Shown: positions 41,518 through 49,296 of the stretch, one piece after another
How the letters are laid out: each line of letters opens with the position of its first letter
Position numbering within the stretch: the first letter of the stretch is position 1
From: Aquisalibacillus elongatus
Lineage (GTDB): Bacteria; Bacillota; Bacilli; Bacillales; Alkalibacillaceae
Direction of reading: 5' to 3'
Length of the DNA: 64,000 nt
Assembly (NCBI RefSeq): GCF_003843875.1
Contig: NZ_RKRF01000008.1
Location: 248,001-312,000 of the forward strand
Program-made: the position numbers and the translations under genes
The notes under the pieces: model-generated
Database searches by the model: none
Seen by the model: the letters and a program-made list of their open reading frames with translations, nothing else
Told to the model about the DNA's origin: nothing

Positions 41518-43041
41518 ACAGAAGTGTTCGGCTACCATGGCCGCAGCATCCCAGGCCAAAACCCAAGCATGAAAACAACCGGCGGCTTAATGTACTATCA
41601 CTATGACGGCATGTCATCCGTCAGTGAACTCACCGATCGCCACGGCGACATCATCGAACGCTACCGTTACGATGCCTTTGGCGGCTTGATGACCGGTATT
41701 ACGGCCCCATACAACACGAACCATTACACCGGCCACCAATACGACCAAGACACCGGCCTCATCGACATGCAGGCCCGCACGTACGACGCTAAAATCGGAC
41801 GCTTCCTACAAGAAGACACGTACCAAGGCACCCTAGACACGCCATTATCGCAAAACCGTTATGCGTATGTGATGAATGATCCAGTGAACTATTGGGATCC
41901 GACGGGGAACGTGCCGGAAGAAGTTAAAGCCCAAGAAAACTTCACTGAGTATGTCGAGGTTGGGACCTATGAAGAACAATGGCGTTACGAATTTCAAAAT
42001 CATTTTACCGTTGATGAAACATCTGGAAACTACCAAGAACATGTTGGCGAAAAGGACATTAAACTGACGTGGGATGTGATGACTACCGTCGGTTGGCATT
42101 ATATTGCATCGCATGAAGCCAATCTTCTAGAAGATGGAACGTTAAAACTAGTAGACCGTCGAACAGAAGATCATTATTGGTATGAGGTAACAAAAGAAAG
42201 CTATGAAAAAATCACGACAGCTGAAGACCTGATGGAACAAAACTATGAAGCATTAATTCGACATGGTGAGGTTCCAGAAGGTAGTAAGCAAGTGTTCTCA
42301 GGTTCGATGAGTTTTCATAATCCGATGGAAAAGGTCAAGCAAGTTTATCATAATGGTAAAATGGTTGTTCGTGATATCGTCAATTCATTTACAGGCAACC
42401 ACGTAGTTAATTCTAATGACTCATTAAGTTCAGCTGAATTAAAGAAAATTAAAGCTTATGCGATGGAAAATCAAGTTGCTGGTCTTGAACAAGATGAAAA
42501 CAGGGCCTATTATGCAAAAGACCCACTCACATTTGAAGATAAACGGAAAGTATTAGGAGGTTACAGGAACACCCCAACACCAGCGGCATTTGGCTATGGT
42601 TTTTCTGCTACCGCTGATTTTTTAAGCGAAGATATTCAAACCATTGTCGATACCGAAGCATCGTCAGGTGACAAATTCGTGGCTGGAGTATTTTTGTTCA
42701 CTAAACCTGGAAGAATAGCTGCCGATGCCGTGCAAACGGTTGGAAAAGGTATAAAAAATGGCATTGAGTCTCTGAACAAAAGTAGGAAAAGTCAGAAGGA
42801 CGTCGATGCTGAACAAATTAAAGATAAGGGTACTCCTAAACTTACTAAACCAGCAGCAGGAGATAATATTGGGAAAGGTTTTACAGGAGGTATTTCTAAA
42901 ACAATAGTAAATACAACAATTAATAAAAGACAGGTTAGAGTTGATATGGAGTATCCAACAGGTGGAAGTACAGGAAAATGTTCATATCCAATTAAAAGGT
43001 ACAGGTGGAAAGCAAAAGATATATCTAAACAGCCCAAATGA
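41518..43041 (+). pseudogene. Displaced RHS cassette with unrecognised tip, frameshifted near the end
   Basis: RHS homology begins at VFGYHGRSIPGQNPS (41524). Just before it (41483-41515) lies a decayed copy of the cassette head (CCGAAATACTAAGTAGAA). It carries the core end, the type-B linker and a tip with hydrophobic pretoxin (FGYGFSATADFLSEDI). The original C-terminus is broken by one extra A in the run at 42975-42978. Without it the frame reads TGNVHIQLKGTGGKQKIYLN, LNSPNDIRNLEKSIRKNKDI and QRWVNKAFEMLERAR to a stop at 43130-43132, right before the immunity gene. As it stands the product ends 30 codons early with an unrelated tail. The nHVQ..G.GK motif resembles a tip type common in Bacillus toxins; I cannot name it. 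Confidence 0.8.
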
Positions 43042-43139
43042 TATAAGAAATTTAGAAAAGTCTATAAGAAAAAATAAGGACATACAAAGGTGGGTTAATA
43101 AAGCCTTTGAGATGTTAGAAAGAGCAAGGTGATTTAATA

Positions 43140-43496
43140 ATGAAGTCTAGAAGCAAAGAGGTTAGTTTAAAACTAGAGTTCTTTGAGGGTAAGCAAGATG
43201 AGGAAAAAGGTATCTTCGAGGGGGGAGTAAAAGACCCAGAATGTTTAGATGAAATAGGTATTGATGTCATTGAAGGAGAGACATTTGACTTAGAAAAAGA
43301 TGAATTTGTGAGTAATGGAAAATTTGAAGTGCATTTAAAAGGCAGTGATAGAGCATTTAGAGAGTTGGGAAAATACCTCATTGCAATGACGTATTATGAA
43401 ACAAAAGACCCGAATTATCATGACCATTTTGACAATCTTACTACTTCTAGTGGTGATAATCATATAGACTTGATTGTTTATAAACCAGAGAAGTAA
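43140..43496 (+). CDS. Immunity protein (Imm32-like) for the frameshifted tip
   Basis: The 118-residue acidic protein (KLEFFEGKQDEEKGIFEGGV, FEVHLKGSDRAFRELGKYLIAM, HDHFDNLTTSSGDNHIDLIVY) resembles the Imm32 family pattern of a G-x-x-x-A-x-x-x-L-G helix followed by H-x-H-F..; this is tentative. AAGGTGATTTAATA precedes the ATG. It begins 8 bases after the original toxin stop, as a cognate immunity gene should. Confidence 0.6.
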   Translation: MKSRSKEVSLKLEFFEGKQDEEKGIFEGGVKDPECLDEIGIDVIEGETFDLEKDEFVSNGKFEVHLKGSDRAFRELGKYLIAMTYYETKDPNYHDHFDNLTTSSGDNHIDLIVYKPEK

Positions 43497-43504
43497 AGAC
43501 ATTA

Positions 43505-43537
43505 AGAAGTGCATATTAAGTTATGCACTTCTTTTAA
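43505..43537 (+). terminator. Terminator after the Imm32-like gene
   Basis: AAGAAGTGCATA / TATGCACTTCTT with a 6-base loop and TTTTAATT tail. Confidence 0.85.
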
Positions 43538-43803
43538 TTAGTACCCCGTAACGATTAAACTGCTTATTACTTACAGGATAGAGATAACCCTTTTAAGCCC
43601 TATTTGTTGCTTTATCAAATTAAAGAGTACGTACAACAACTGTAAATTGTATGCCCTATTTAAGAAAATGTACCTTCTGAAAATAATCACAATATCATCA
43701 GTTACCACCATTTCTTTTCACCAAACACCTATCTTCGCTTTCACCCTGCCTTTTAAATTTTTTCGCAACTTTGACGTACATAGAACGATTACTAGAGTGA
43801 GGA

Positions 43804-43941
43804 CTACTCCACCTCGATTAACTTCTGAATGCCGATGTCTAACACTTTGCATACCTTTTCTAATATCGATAAATAAAACCTGTCCATGGTTGCTAACTCA
43901 CGATGTAATAGGAAATAATCTTCGATTGGTACTTCCTTCAT
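43804..43941 (-). pseudogene. Decayed XRE-type helix-turn-helix regulator fragment
   Basis: On the minus strand a 45-codon frame reads MKEVPIEDYFLLHRELATMD, RFYLSILEKVCKVLDIGIQ, KLIEVE and stop. The second half matches the end of XRE/Cro HTH proteins (D-R-x-Y-L-S-x-I-E..KVCKALDI-x-I-x-x-L-x-E). The N-terminal HTH half is replaced by unrelated text. It is opposite to all genes around and lies in a stop-rich spacer (43538-43960). Confidence 0.4.
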
Positions 43942-43961
43942 CGTTTAAACTATGGCTATAA

Positions 43962-44609
43962 CAATCCGACATAATATCTAGAACGGCTGTCTATCATACA
44001 GCAACGACGACCTCTCTAGACGATATCGCAACGGGTGCCCATAATTATTATGTGGCTTTCCGAGACGGCGATGCTTATACGCGATCAGAAATGGTCGGGG
44101 AAATTGGCGTCCAGGCCGTCGGTGCCAAAGGATTAGGAAGGGTAGGAAATGCGGCTTCAAACTCGAGGGGCGGTAATAACAAGCAAAGTGGTACAGATGT
44201 TGAGGAATCTAAGCCGAGAGTCAATGATGATAAGCGTAATGGAAATGCCCCAAATACTAGTCAAACTTTACAGACACCACCATTAGTGTTGGATTTGCAG
44301 TTTTTTAATAAGGGTACGGGTAAAAAGATACATGGTAATTCATTAGATTCTCCAAAACCAACTGATTTATATGTTGTCAGAGAAAATAGAACAGGTGAGA
44401 TAATCAGATTTGGTGAAACTACACAAGGTTATAAAAAGCGTGGACAACAACATGCAAGAAGATTTTCTAAGCTAGGTATTGAAGTAGAAACAACATTGTT
44501 AAAGGGTGGATTAAGTAAACGTGGAGCAAAGTCTTTAGAAACACGGTATATTAGAAGTTATGAAAAAGTATTTGGAAATAAGCCACCTTATAATAAAAGT
44601 TACCATTAA
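43962..44609 (+). CDS. Displaced RHS cassette with GIY-YIG-type nuclease tip (5' truncated)
   Basis: Homology starts inside the pretoxin module at TAVYHTATTTSLDDIATGAH (43983); just before it (43946-43970) is a decayed cassette head (AAACTATGGCTATAACAAT). After the module's SNSRGGNNKQSGTDVEESKP the tip reads LVLDLQFFNKGTG, TDLYVVRENRTGEIIRFGE, TTQGYKKRGQQHARRFSKLG, AKSLETRYIRSYEKVFGNK. This fits the URI/GIY-YIG-like nuclease tips of polymorphic toxins (LYxVR..TGEI.R.GET, R, E-T-R-Y-I). It has no valid start. The immunity candidate follows after 14 bases. Confidence 0.82.
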   Translation, partial: QSDIISRTAVYHTATTTSLDDIATGAHNYYVAFRDGDAYTRSEMVGEIGVQAVGAKGLGRVGNAASNSRGGNNKQSGTDVEESKPRVNDDKRNGNAPNTSQTLQTPPLVLDLQFFNKGTGKKIHGNSLDSPKPTDLYVVRENRTGEIIRFGETTQGYKKRGQQHARRFSKLGIEVETTLLKGGLSKRGAKSLETRYIRSYEKVFGNKPPYNKSYH

Positions 44610-44623
44610 AAGGAGTTATAAAT

Positions 44624-45004
44624 ATGAAAATTTCCTCAAGACCTCAAACATCAATTAGGATGGTTTCTAAGAAGTTTAGGTTATTATATCCTTTAGAAGA
44701 TAGACTTAATAGCTTCATTGAAAGCAGTGAATGTGATACAGGAGGGATTGATACATTACAAATATTTTTTGATACTGACTTAACTGACGCTAATGAAGTT
44801 AATATTTTAGACCTTAAAGGTGGTATTCTTCAAGTAGAGACTTCTTTAAATTGGGATGAATTTTCTAAACTTGAATTTTCAGAACAACAAGTCGAGTTTA
44901 TAAATAAAATATACACAGCTGTTAAAAAGGTTGCTGAGGTTTATAGTCTAAGTCCAGGTCCATATGATGAAGTATTTAAAAAACTATTAAACGAAATAGA
45001 ATAG
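44624..45004 (+). CDS. Probable immunity protein for the GIY-YIG tip
   Basis: The 126-residue acidic protein (RMVSKKFRLLYPLEDRLNSFIES, GGIDTLQIFFDTDLTDANEV, LNWDEFSKLEFSEQQVEFIN) is not one I can name. AAAAGGAGTTATAAAT precedes the ATG, 14 bases after the toxin stop. Position and size support immunity. Confidence 0.65.
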   Translation: MKISSRPQTSIRMVSKKFRLLYPLEDRLNSFIESSECDTGGIDTLQIFFDTDLTDANEVNILDLKGGILQVETSLNWDEFSKLEFSEQQVEFINKIYTAVKKVAEVYSLSPGPYDEVFKKLLNEIE

Positions 45005-45035
45005 AAATAATACGGCAAAGCATCCTTAGGGATTA

Positions 45036-45187
45036 TAGAGCATTAATCTATAATGGGAGGAGGAAAACGCCACCTAATAAGTATGTGTTTATAGTCGACT
45101 TTTAGGTGGCGATTTTTATATGGATTAATATTTATGGTAGGAAATAAAATGTTTTGAATGATAATCGCTAGGGTTTAGGTCAACACG
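45036..45187. repeat. Array hairpin element, divergent copy 4
   Basis: The order is the same as in copy 2 (stem, then GATTAATATTTAT and a GATAATCGCTAGGG..AGGTCAACACGGA tail), but the stem is AAAACGCCACCTA / TAGGTGGCG. Relative to CACCCC/GGGGTG in the others, both arms changed together, which keeps the pairing. The tail runs directly into the RHS fragment at 45184. Confidence 0.65.
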
Positions 45188-45404
45188 GAGCCAAATGCTT
45201 TATGAACAGTGGACCTACGATGGGGAACTCATCGGTTACTTTGATGAGGATGGTCTCGGTCACCCAGACGCAGGTGGAACGAAAGAACAAGTCTTTTATC
45301 AATTTACGGAATTAGGTAGTCAAATTACTGACTATCCAATTTTCATCTATATTGTTACGTATACAACAAATGGAAGAGTAGGGCTAAGATGGGTCAAGAA
45401 ATAA
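45184..45404 (+). pseudogene. Short RHS linker fragment
   Basis: About 125 bases match the type-A linker of the main gene from about 26246 (WSQMLYEQWTYDGELIGYFD...GGTKEQVFYQFTE). The sequence then diverges into an unrelated frame (LGSQITDYPIFIYIVTYTTN) that ends at 45404. No tip or immunity gene remains. It marks another deleted cassette. Confidence 0.75.
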
Positions 45405-45600
45405 GGAAGCTATTCCAGGAAGTAAACAGTTATTTATTGAGGGTATTATGGTGGGGCTAAATCAAAAAGTGGTACATCTCTTAATAAAATTAATTAATTT
45501 TTGTTGAATAAGCATAAATGAGTGGGAAAATGTTCCGATATAAGTACTGGTTAAGCTCACCAATGATTAATTATACTCAGTCAAAATTAAACTTCGATAA
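45405..45600. other. Spacer upstream of the third riboswitch
   Basis: No intact gene is visible. A short ORF starting at 45518 runs into the riboswitch and has no ribosome site. The segment would contain the promoter of the riboswitch transcript; TTGAAT at about 45504 is a possible -35, but no good -10 was found. Confidence 0.4.
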
Positions 45601-45675
45601 AGGCAAACCCATTGAAAAATGGGGACGCAAAGTCACGGGTCTAAGGTTTCAAACTATGACCGACGGGTTACCGAA
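45601..45675 (+). ncRNA. Cyclic di-GMP-I (GEMM) riboswitch, copy 3
   Basis: The aptamer reads AGGCAAACCCATTGAAAAAT, GGGGACGCAAAGTCACGGG, TCTAAGG, a P3 hairpin, then ATGACCGACGGGTTACC: again a class I core with GAAA loop and GACGCAAAG receptor. A terminator follows at 45696-45726. It sits within the toxin cassette array, upstream of only a 27-codon ORF and a small membrane-protein gene. Sequence identity with copy 2 is limited outside the core, so it is not a recent duplicate. Confidence 0.9.
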
Positions 45676-45695
45676 AAGGGTTGGATATGTTTTGG

Positions 45696-45726
45696 AAGTC
45701 CATCAATCTTTTTTGGTGGGCTTTTT
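45696..45726 (+). terminator. Terminator of riboswitch copy 3
   Basis: AAGTCCATCAA and TTGGTGGGCTT pair with G-U steps around a TCTTTT loop, followed by TTTTATAT. Confidence 0.7.
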
Positions 45727-45753
45727 ATATGCACTTTTATAGAAAGGAGGATC

Positions 45754-45837
45754 GTGACAAAAATATTAGTGAGTGAAAGACTTATAAAATATTATTCACT
45801 AAGATTTAGTCATTATAAGTTTATGATCAATTCATAA
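45754..45837 (+). CDS. 27-codon ORF behind riboswitch 3, possibly a relic
   Basis: GTG at 45754 follows an excellent AAAGGAGGATC and encodes MTKILVSERLIKYYSLRFSH then YKFMINS. A good ribosome site and position make it the direct target of the riboswitch, yet the peptide has no recognisable feature. It could be the 5' end of a gene lost by deletion or a leader for the next gene. Confidence 0.35.
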   Translation: MTKILVSERLIKYYSLRFSHYKFMINS

Positions 45838-45903
45838 AACAAGTTACATCAGTTATAGCCCAGTAGTTCTATCTACTAGGTTCACAAAAAGGAGAGTAAA
45901 AAA

Positions 45904-46203
45904 ATGAATCAAGTTGAAGTTAAAAGAGTTGGAGTAAAAAGTGTTTTTAAAGTCCTTGTATACTTACTTTCATTACCTTTATCGATATTCTTTGTGGTCG
46001 GGATCGTTGCTTCTGTTATAGGAATGTCTACCAGTCAGCTAGATTGGGTGGCGACATTTGGTCCGTTTATCATCATGCCGTTCTTCTTTATTGCATTTTA
46101 CGGATTGCTTAGCATGCTTATCGCAGCCGTATATAACTTTTTAGCAAAAAGATTTGGTGGCTTAAAATTACAAGTCCAAGGCTTGGAAGAGAAAGCTGAA
46201 TAA
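45904..46203 (+). CDS. Small two-to-three-helix membrane protein
   Basis: The 99-residue protein starts MNQVEVKRVGVKSVFKVLVYLLSLPLS and has hydrophobic segments LSLPLSIFFVVGIVASVIGM and FIIMPFFFIAFYGLLSMLIAAVY, ending with a charged tail. It faintly resembles the DUF3566-type transmembrane family. AAAAGGAGAGTAAAAAA precedes the ATG. It is the first full gene after riboswitch 3, so it may be controlled by c-di-GMP. The array terminator copy c follows. Confidence 0.65.
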   Translation: MNQVEVKRVGVKSVFKVLVYLLSLPLSIFFVVGIVASVIGMSTSQLDWVATFGPFIIMPFFFIAFYGLLSMLIAAVYNFLAKRFGGLKLQVQGLEEKAE

Positions 46204-46210
46204 CATTTTT

Positions 46211-46250
46211 AACCTTGATTGGCTAAATGCCTTTCAAGGTTTCTTTTTTT
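46211..46250 (+). terminator. Array terminator, copy c
   Basis: AACCTTGA-(TTGGCTAAATGCCTT)-TCAAGGTTTCTTTTTTT, almost base-identical to copy b. A decayed cassette head (CCGATATATTAAATAGAA, about 46281) follows. Confidence 0.85.
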
Positions 46251-46371
46251 GTTATTAAATTTAATATAAGACTTTTAAAAACCGATATATTAAATAGAAT
46301 TATTAAAATGAGGGACACGACTCGAATGTCCTAGCTGTATTATACGTGGGGGAAGAAGGGATTAAAAATTA

Positions 46372-46941
46372 ATGGATAATTATATCGACTTTTTAGAAAG
46401 TCATCTAGGTGAAATTGAATATGGATGGAAAAAAGACTCTGAAGACAATATACTTCCTTTCCAAATAGTAAAGTATAAAAGAGGACCGTTTTCGGGAACT
46501 GTAACTTATTCAACTTTAGGCTTAAGCAAACTGAAACTAATTTCACCTACTTCAAAAAAAGAAATTAGACAGGAGCTAATATTTGTTTCGTACTCTAATT
46601 TTGGAGATAAGAATATTCCTGGAATTCTAGAACAAGTAGGATTACAAGCAATAAATAATAAGGTTGCATATTTAAGAGGAGATGTAATAGGTCCGTATGG
46701 AAAGATGTTTGAACATTCTAGCTTAGAAGCGTTATATACATCAATTCCTGTATATTTCCCTGAAACTTTCCAGACTTTTAAGATAGAGGGTGATTTGCCA
46801 ATCATCCAAACTTGGTTATTTCCAATTACGTTCGATGAAGCAATATTTATTAAGGAAAATGGGTGGGATGAATTTGAGAATAGACTAGTGGAAATTGATC
46901 CTGACTTAGTTGATTTTAAACGTCAAAGTATTATTTCATAA
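46372..46941 (+). CDS. Suppressor-of-fused (SUFU) domain immunity protein, orphan
   Basis: The 189-residue protein ends with the SUFU-type block VYFPETFQTFKI, PIIQTWLFPITFDEAIFIKE, NGWDEFENRLVEIDPDLVDFKRQSI, typical of bacterial SUFU-family immunity proteins linked to polymorphic toxins. The upstream half (KRGPFSGTVTYSTLGLSK, LIFVSYSNFG) also fits. GGGGGAAGAAGGGATTAAAAATTA precedes the ATG. No toxin tip remains nearby. Confidence 0.82.
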   Translation: MDNYIDFLESHLGEIEYGWKKDSEDNILPFQIVKYKRGPFSGTVTYSTLGLSKLKLISPTSKKEIRQELIFVSYSNFGDKNIPGILEQVGLQAINNKVAYLRGDVIGPYGKMFEHSSLEALYTSIPVYFPETFQTFKIEGDLPIIQTWLFPITFDEAIFIKENGWDEFENRLVEIDPDLVDFKRQSIIS

Positions 46942-47001
46942 GTACACAAACTTACAGTGAACTATAAAAAAAACAAATCTGGGATTAAAGGTTGGTTTAT
47001 T

Positions 47002-48129
47002 ATGAAAGCAAACAAAAAATTAATTATAATTGTAGGTTTATTTATTATTACAGCCACCCTTACTTTTTTGTTTTTTAAAACCGATATAAAAAAAACAGAT
47101 ACTCATTCAATTGACAAATTAGCTCATTTAAAACAACCATCACCTGATGGAAAATACTATTTAACTACAAATAATAAATCAAATGATGAGTGGAAAGAAA
47201 TATTTATTTATGACTCTAGAACTAACAGTAGAGTTAGTAATTTCGATGTTGAAATAGGGAAATATTCTAGAATTCTATGGTTTAAGGATTCTAAAAGATT
47301 TATATATTCTGATTCGAAATCCACTTATTTATGGAATGTAGAAAAAAATAGCGGAAAAGAGATACCTATAGTCGGACACGAATTAAGTCTTAATTCAGAT
47401 GAAACATTATTAGGTGTATCCAATAACGAAGGGATAACCATCTACGACTTAAATTCAAATTCAATTAAATCTGAGATAAAATTCCCTGAACATTTGTGGC
47501 CAAGTGTTATAATAAGCTGGAATCAAGATGGGTTACCTAAATATGTTTCAAGTAATTACTCAAATGATGATGGTAGCACTATTATTAAAATTGATGAGGA
47601 ACAAAACATACTAGAATTAAATCTTGAAATGACCGATCATGTTTATAATAAGTCAGTTGATAATAAATTCGCTGTATTTAATAAGGACCTTTTATTTTAT
47701 GACCGTTTAGCAAGTAATTCTACTCACAAATTTGATATAAATTCTGAAGAGACTTCTAAAGTTACTGATAAACCAATGTCTTTAGTTGCATTAAGCCCAG
47801 ACGGTACCAAAATAGGTAGTTTTATAAATGGTATACAAGTTTTTAATCAAAAAGGTGAGATTATTTACGAAGATGATACAGGGCATTCTTTTGTGAAATT
47901 ATGGAAGTGGTTAGATCAAGAGACATTTGTGATTGTCTATCAAAAAGTATATGCTTCAGGTCTATTCGGGGATTCCAACCGAATTGAAATACATGATGTT
48001 TCAAGAGGAGAAAGGTTAGAGAGAAAATATATCTCAAACCCTACATTCGACAATGTATTTTTCACTAAGGATTCTCAACAAATATTTTCACAAAATGAAG
48101 ACGAGGTAAATATTTACGACTTACGTTGA
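47002..48129 (+). CDS. Membrane-anchored beta-propeller protein, possible immunity
   Basis: The 375-residue product has an N-terminal membrane anchor (LIIIVGLFIITATLTFLFF) and WD40/TolB-like blades (HLKQPSPDGKYYLTTNN, ISWNQDGLPKYV, VALSPDGTKIGSF, NPTFDNVFFTKDSQQIFSQ). The ATG at 47002 is favoured over 46957 because AAAGG precedes it and the anchor starts there. Architecture parallels the lipoprotein at 27299 that directly follows the expressed toxin, so both may be immunity proteins against related tips. That is inference. Confidence 0.65.
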   Translation: MKANKKLIIIVGLFIITATLTFLFFKTDIKKTDTHSIDKLAHLKQPSPDGKYYLTTNNKSNDEWKEIFIYDSRTNSRVSNFDVEIGKYSRILWFKDSKRFIYSDSKSTYLWNVEKNSGKEIPIVGHELSLNSDETLLGVSNNEGITIYDLNSNSIKSEIKFPEHLWPSVIISWNQDGLPKYVSSNYSNDDGSTIIKIDEEQNILELNLEMTDHVYNKSVDNKFAVFNKDLLFYDRLASNSTHKFDINSEETSKVTDKPMSLVALSPDGTKIGSFINGIQVFNQKGEIIYEDDTGHSFVKLWKWLDQETFVIVYQKVYASGLFGDSNRIEIHDVSRGERLERKYISNPTFDNVFFTKDSQQIFSQNEDEVNIYDLR

Positions 48130-48157
48130 CTGTTACAAATACAAAGGGGGTTAACTA

Positions 48158-48442
48158 TTGCTAAAGGATATAATAAAAGATAATTATTATGCGACCCTTT
48201 CTATAATGATCGGAGTAATGCCTCTTGTATTAATTAAATTTACGAATCACTTTTACATTAATTATTTTATAAATATGCTCCTAACAATATTGTTTTACAT
48301 TACATTATTAACTCAATTAATAATGACAGTTTTAGCTTTTAAACATAAATCTCATTGGTCATTTTTGATACTTTTAACTATATTTCTTTGTATTAACTTA
48401 CTAATAGTGATCTCAATATTGTCCTGGTCGGTAAGTTTTTAA
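48158..48442 (+). CDS. Small membrane protein, immunity cluster member 1
   Basis: The 94-residue hydrophobic protein has three predicted helices (YATLSIMIGVMPLVLI, INMLLTILFYITLLTQLIMTVLAF, FLILLTIFLCINLLIVISIL) and the short hydrophilic turn FKHKSHWS. TTG start after AAAGGGGG with 7-base spacing. The layout (helix, helix, KHK/RHR turn, helix) is shared with the genes at 49643 and 49987. Family not recognised. A hairpin (GCAGCAAGTA/TATTGCTGC) lies between it and the next gene. Confidence 0.65.
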   Translation: MLKDIIKDNYYATLSIMIGVMPLVLIKFTNHFYINYFINMLLTILFYITLLTQLIMTVLAFKHKSHWSFLILLTIFLCINLLIVISILSWSVSF

Positions 48443-48513
48443 AATTTGTATCTAATGAAAATTAAGCAGCAAGTATTGATATATTGCTGCTTGTAAAAAA
48501 GAGGTATAGTTAA

Positions 48514-48813
48514 ATGATCCCCTTTAGTGGCAACATAGGCAATAAAACTAAAATTGTATTACCTATTATTAGTATCATTTTTGGCATCCTTTTTAATGTA
48601 TTTATATATATTGACTCATATGTATATACTTCAGGTGTTTTTGATATTATTAATTCTTTATTTGCTGTGATATTATATCTTTTTCAAATTATTTCATATG
48701 GTATGGCTGTCTCAGAAAAGCATAACTTAGGATTATTAATTATATGTACAGTAGTGTTATCTTATAATACATTAATAGCATTAATGTTTATTATGGTATT
48801 AATACTTTTGTAA
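48514..48813 (+). CDS. Small membrane protein, immunity cluster member 2
   Basis: The 99-residue protein has three to four hydrophobic stretches (IVLPIISIIFGILFNVFIYI, INSLFAVILYLFQIISYGMAV, LLIICTVVLSYNTLIALMFIMVLILL) with the turn SEKHNLG in the place of the other members' KH/RH turn. AGAGGTATAGTTAA precedes the ATG. It is very AT-rich, like its neighbours. Function is inferred from context only. Confidence 0.65.
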   Translation: MIPFSGNIGNKTKIVLPIISIIFGILFNVFIYIDSYVYTSGVFDIINSLFAVILYLFQIISYGMAVSEKHNLGLLIICTVVLSYNTLIALMFIMVLILL

Positions 48814-48909
48814 GAAAAGACTTATTATCTCCAACTAAAGTTATCAGTAGCCTATAGATGAATTTGTAGCAGTTAAAATGATAGAAACAACTGGATGGAG
48901 AGGGAATTG

Positions 48910-49209
48910 ATGAGATCTTATTTAAGTAAGTCTTCATTGACCAAAAGTTACCTATATTCCACTAGTTCAATACTTATGGCATTTTTATCTATATTATTGT
49001 GGTACAAAGGTATGAGTATTACAACAGATGTTCCATATAAACCATACATAGAGGTAAGTATAGTTCTTTATGTTGCTCACATATTTTGTTTTCTTAAAGC
49101 AGTAAAAGTTAAAGAAAATAAGGTACTGCTATTAATTAATTTAATTATATATAATCTTTTACTAGTTTTAATTATTACCTATGCATTTATGATTAGTTTT
49201 AAATACTGA
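48910..49209 (+). CDS. Small membrane protein, immunity cluster member 3
   Basis: The 99-residue protein starts MRSYLSKSSLTKSYLY and has the core SILMAFLSILLWYKGMSITTDVPY, EVSIVLYVAHIFCFLKAVKVKENKVLLLI, LIIYNLLLVLIITYAFMI. Its start region (GGAGAGGGAATTGATGAGATCTTA) matches that of the immunity gene at 35856, and its body is about half identical by eye to the gene at 49297 (LYVAHIFC.(I/L)KA(I/V)K.KEN..LLLI). It is part of a tandem paralogue series. Confidence 0.68.
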   Translation: MRSYLSKSSLTKSYLYSTSSILMAFLSILLWYKGMSITTDVPYKPYIEVSIVLYVAHIFCFLKAVKVKENKVLLLINLIIYNLLLVLIITYAFMISFKY

Positions 49210-49296
49210 TTGCAGTTAGATCCAGATCATACACATGCAAGCCCATACGTTGGCGCGAAGGTATATCCTAGATTCATTGTGTAAGGCGGTGAATTA

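Noticed and set aside
43647..43961. Plus-strand 104-codon ORF
   Set aside because: It is a shadow over decayed sequence, with odd composition, no ribosome site, and better coding signs on the minus strand.
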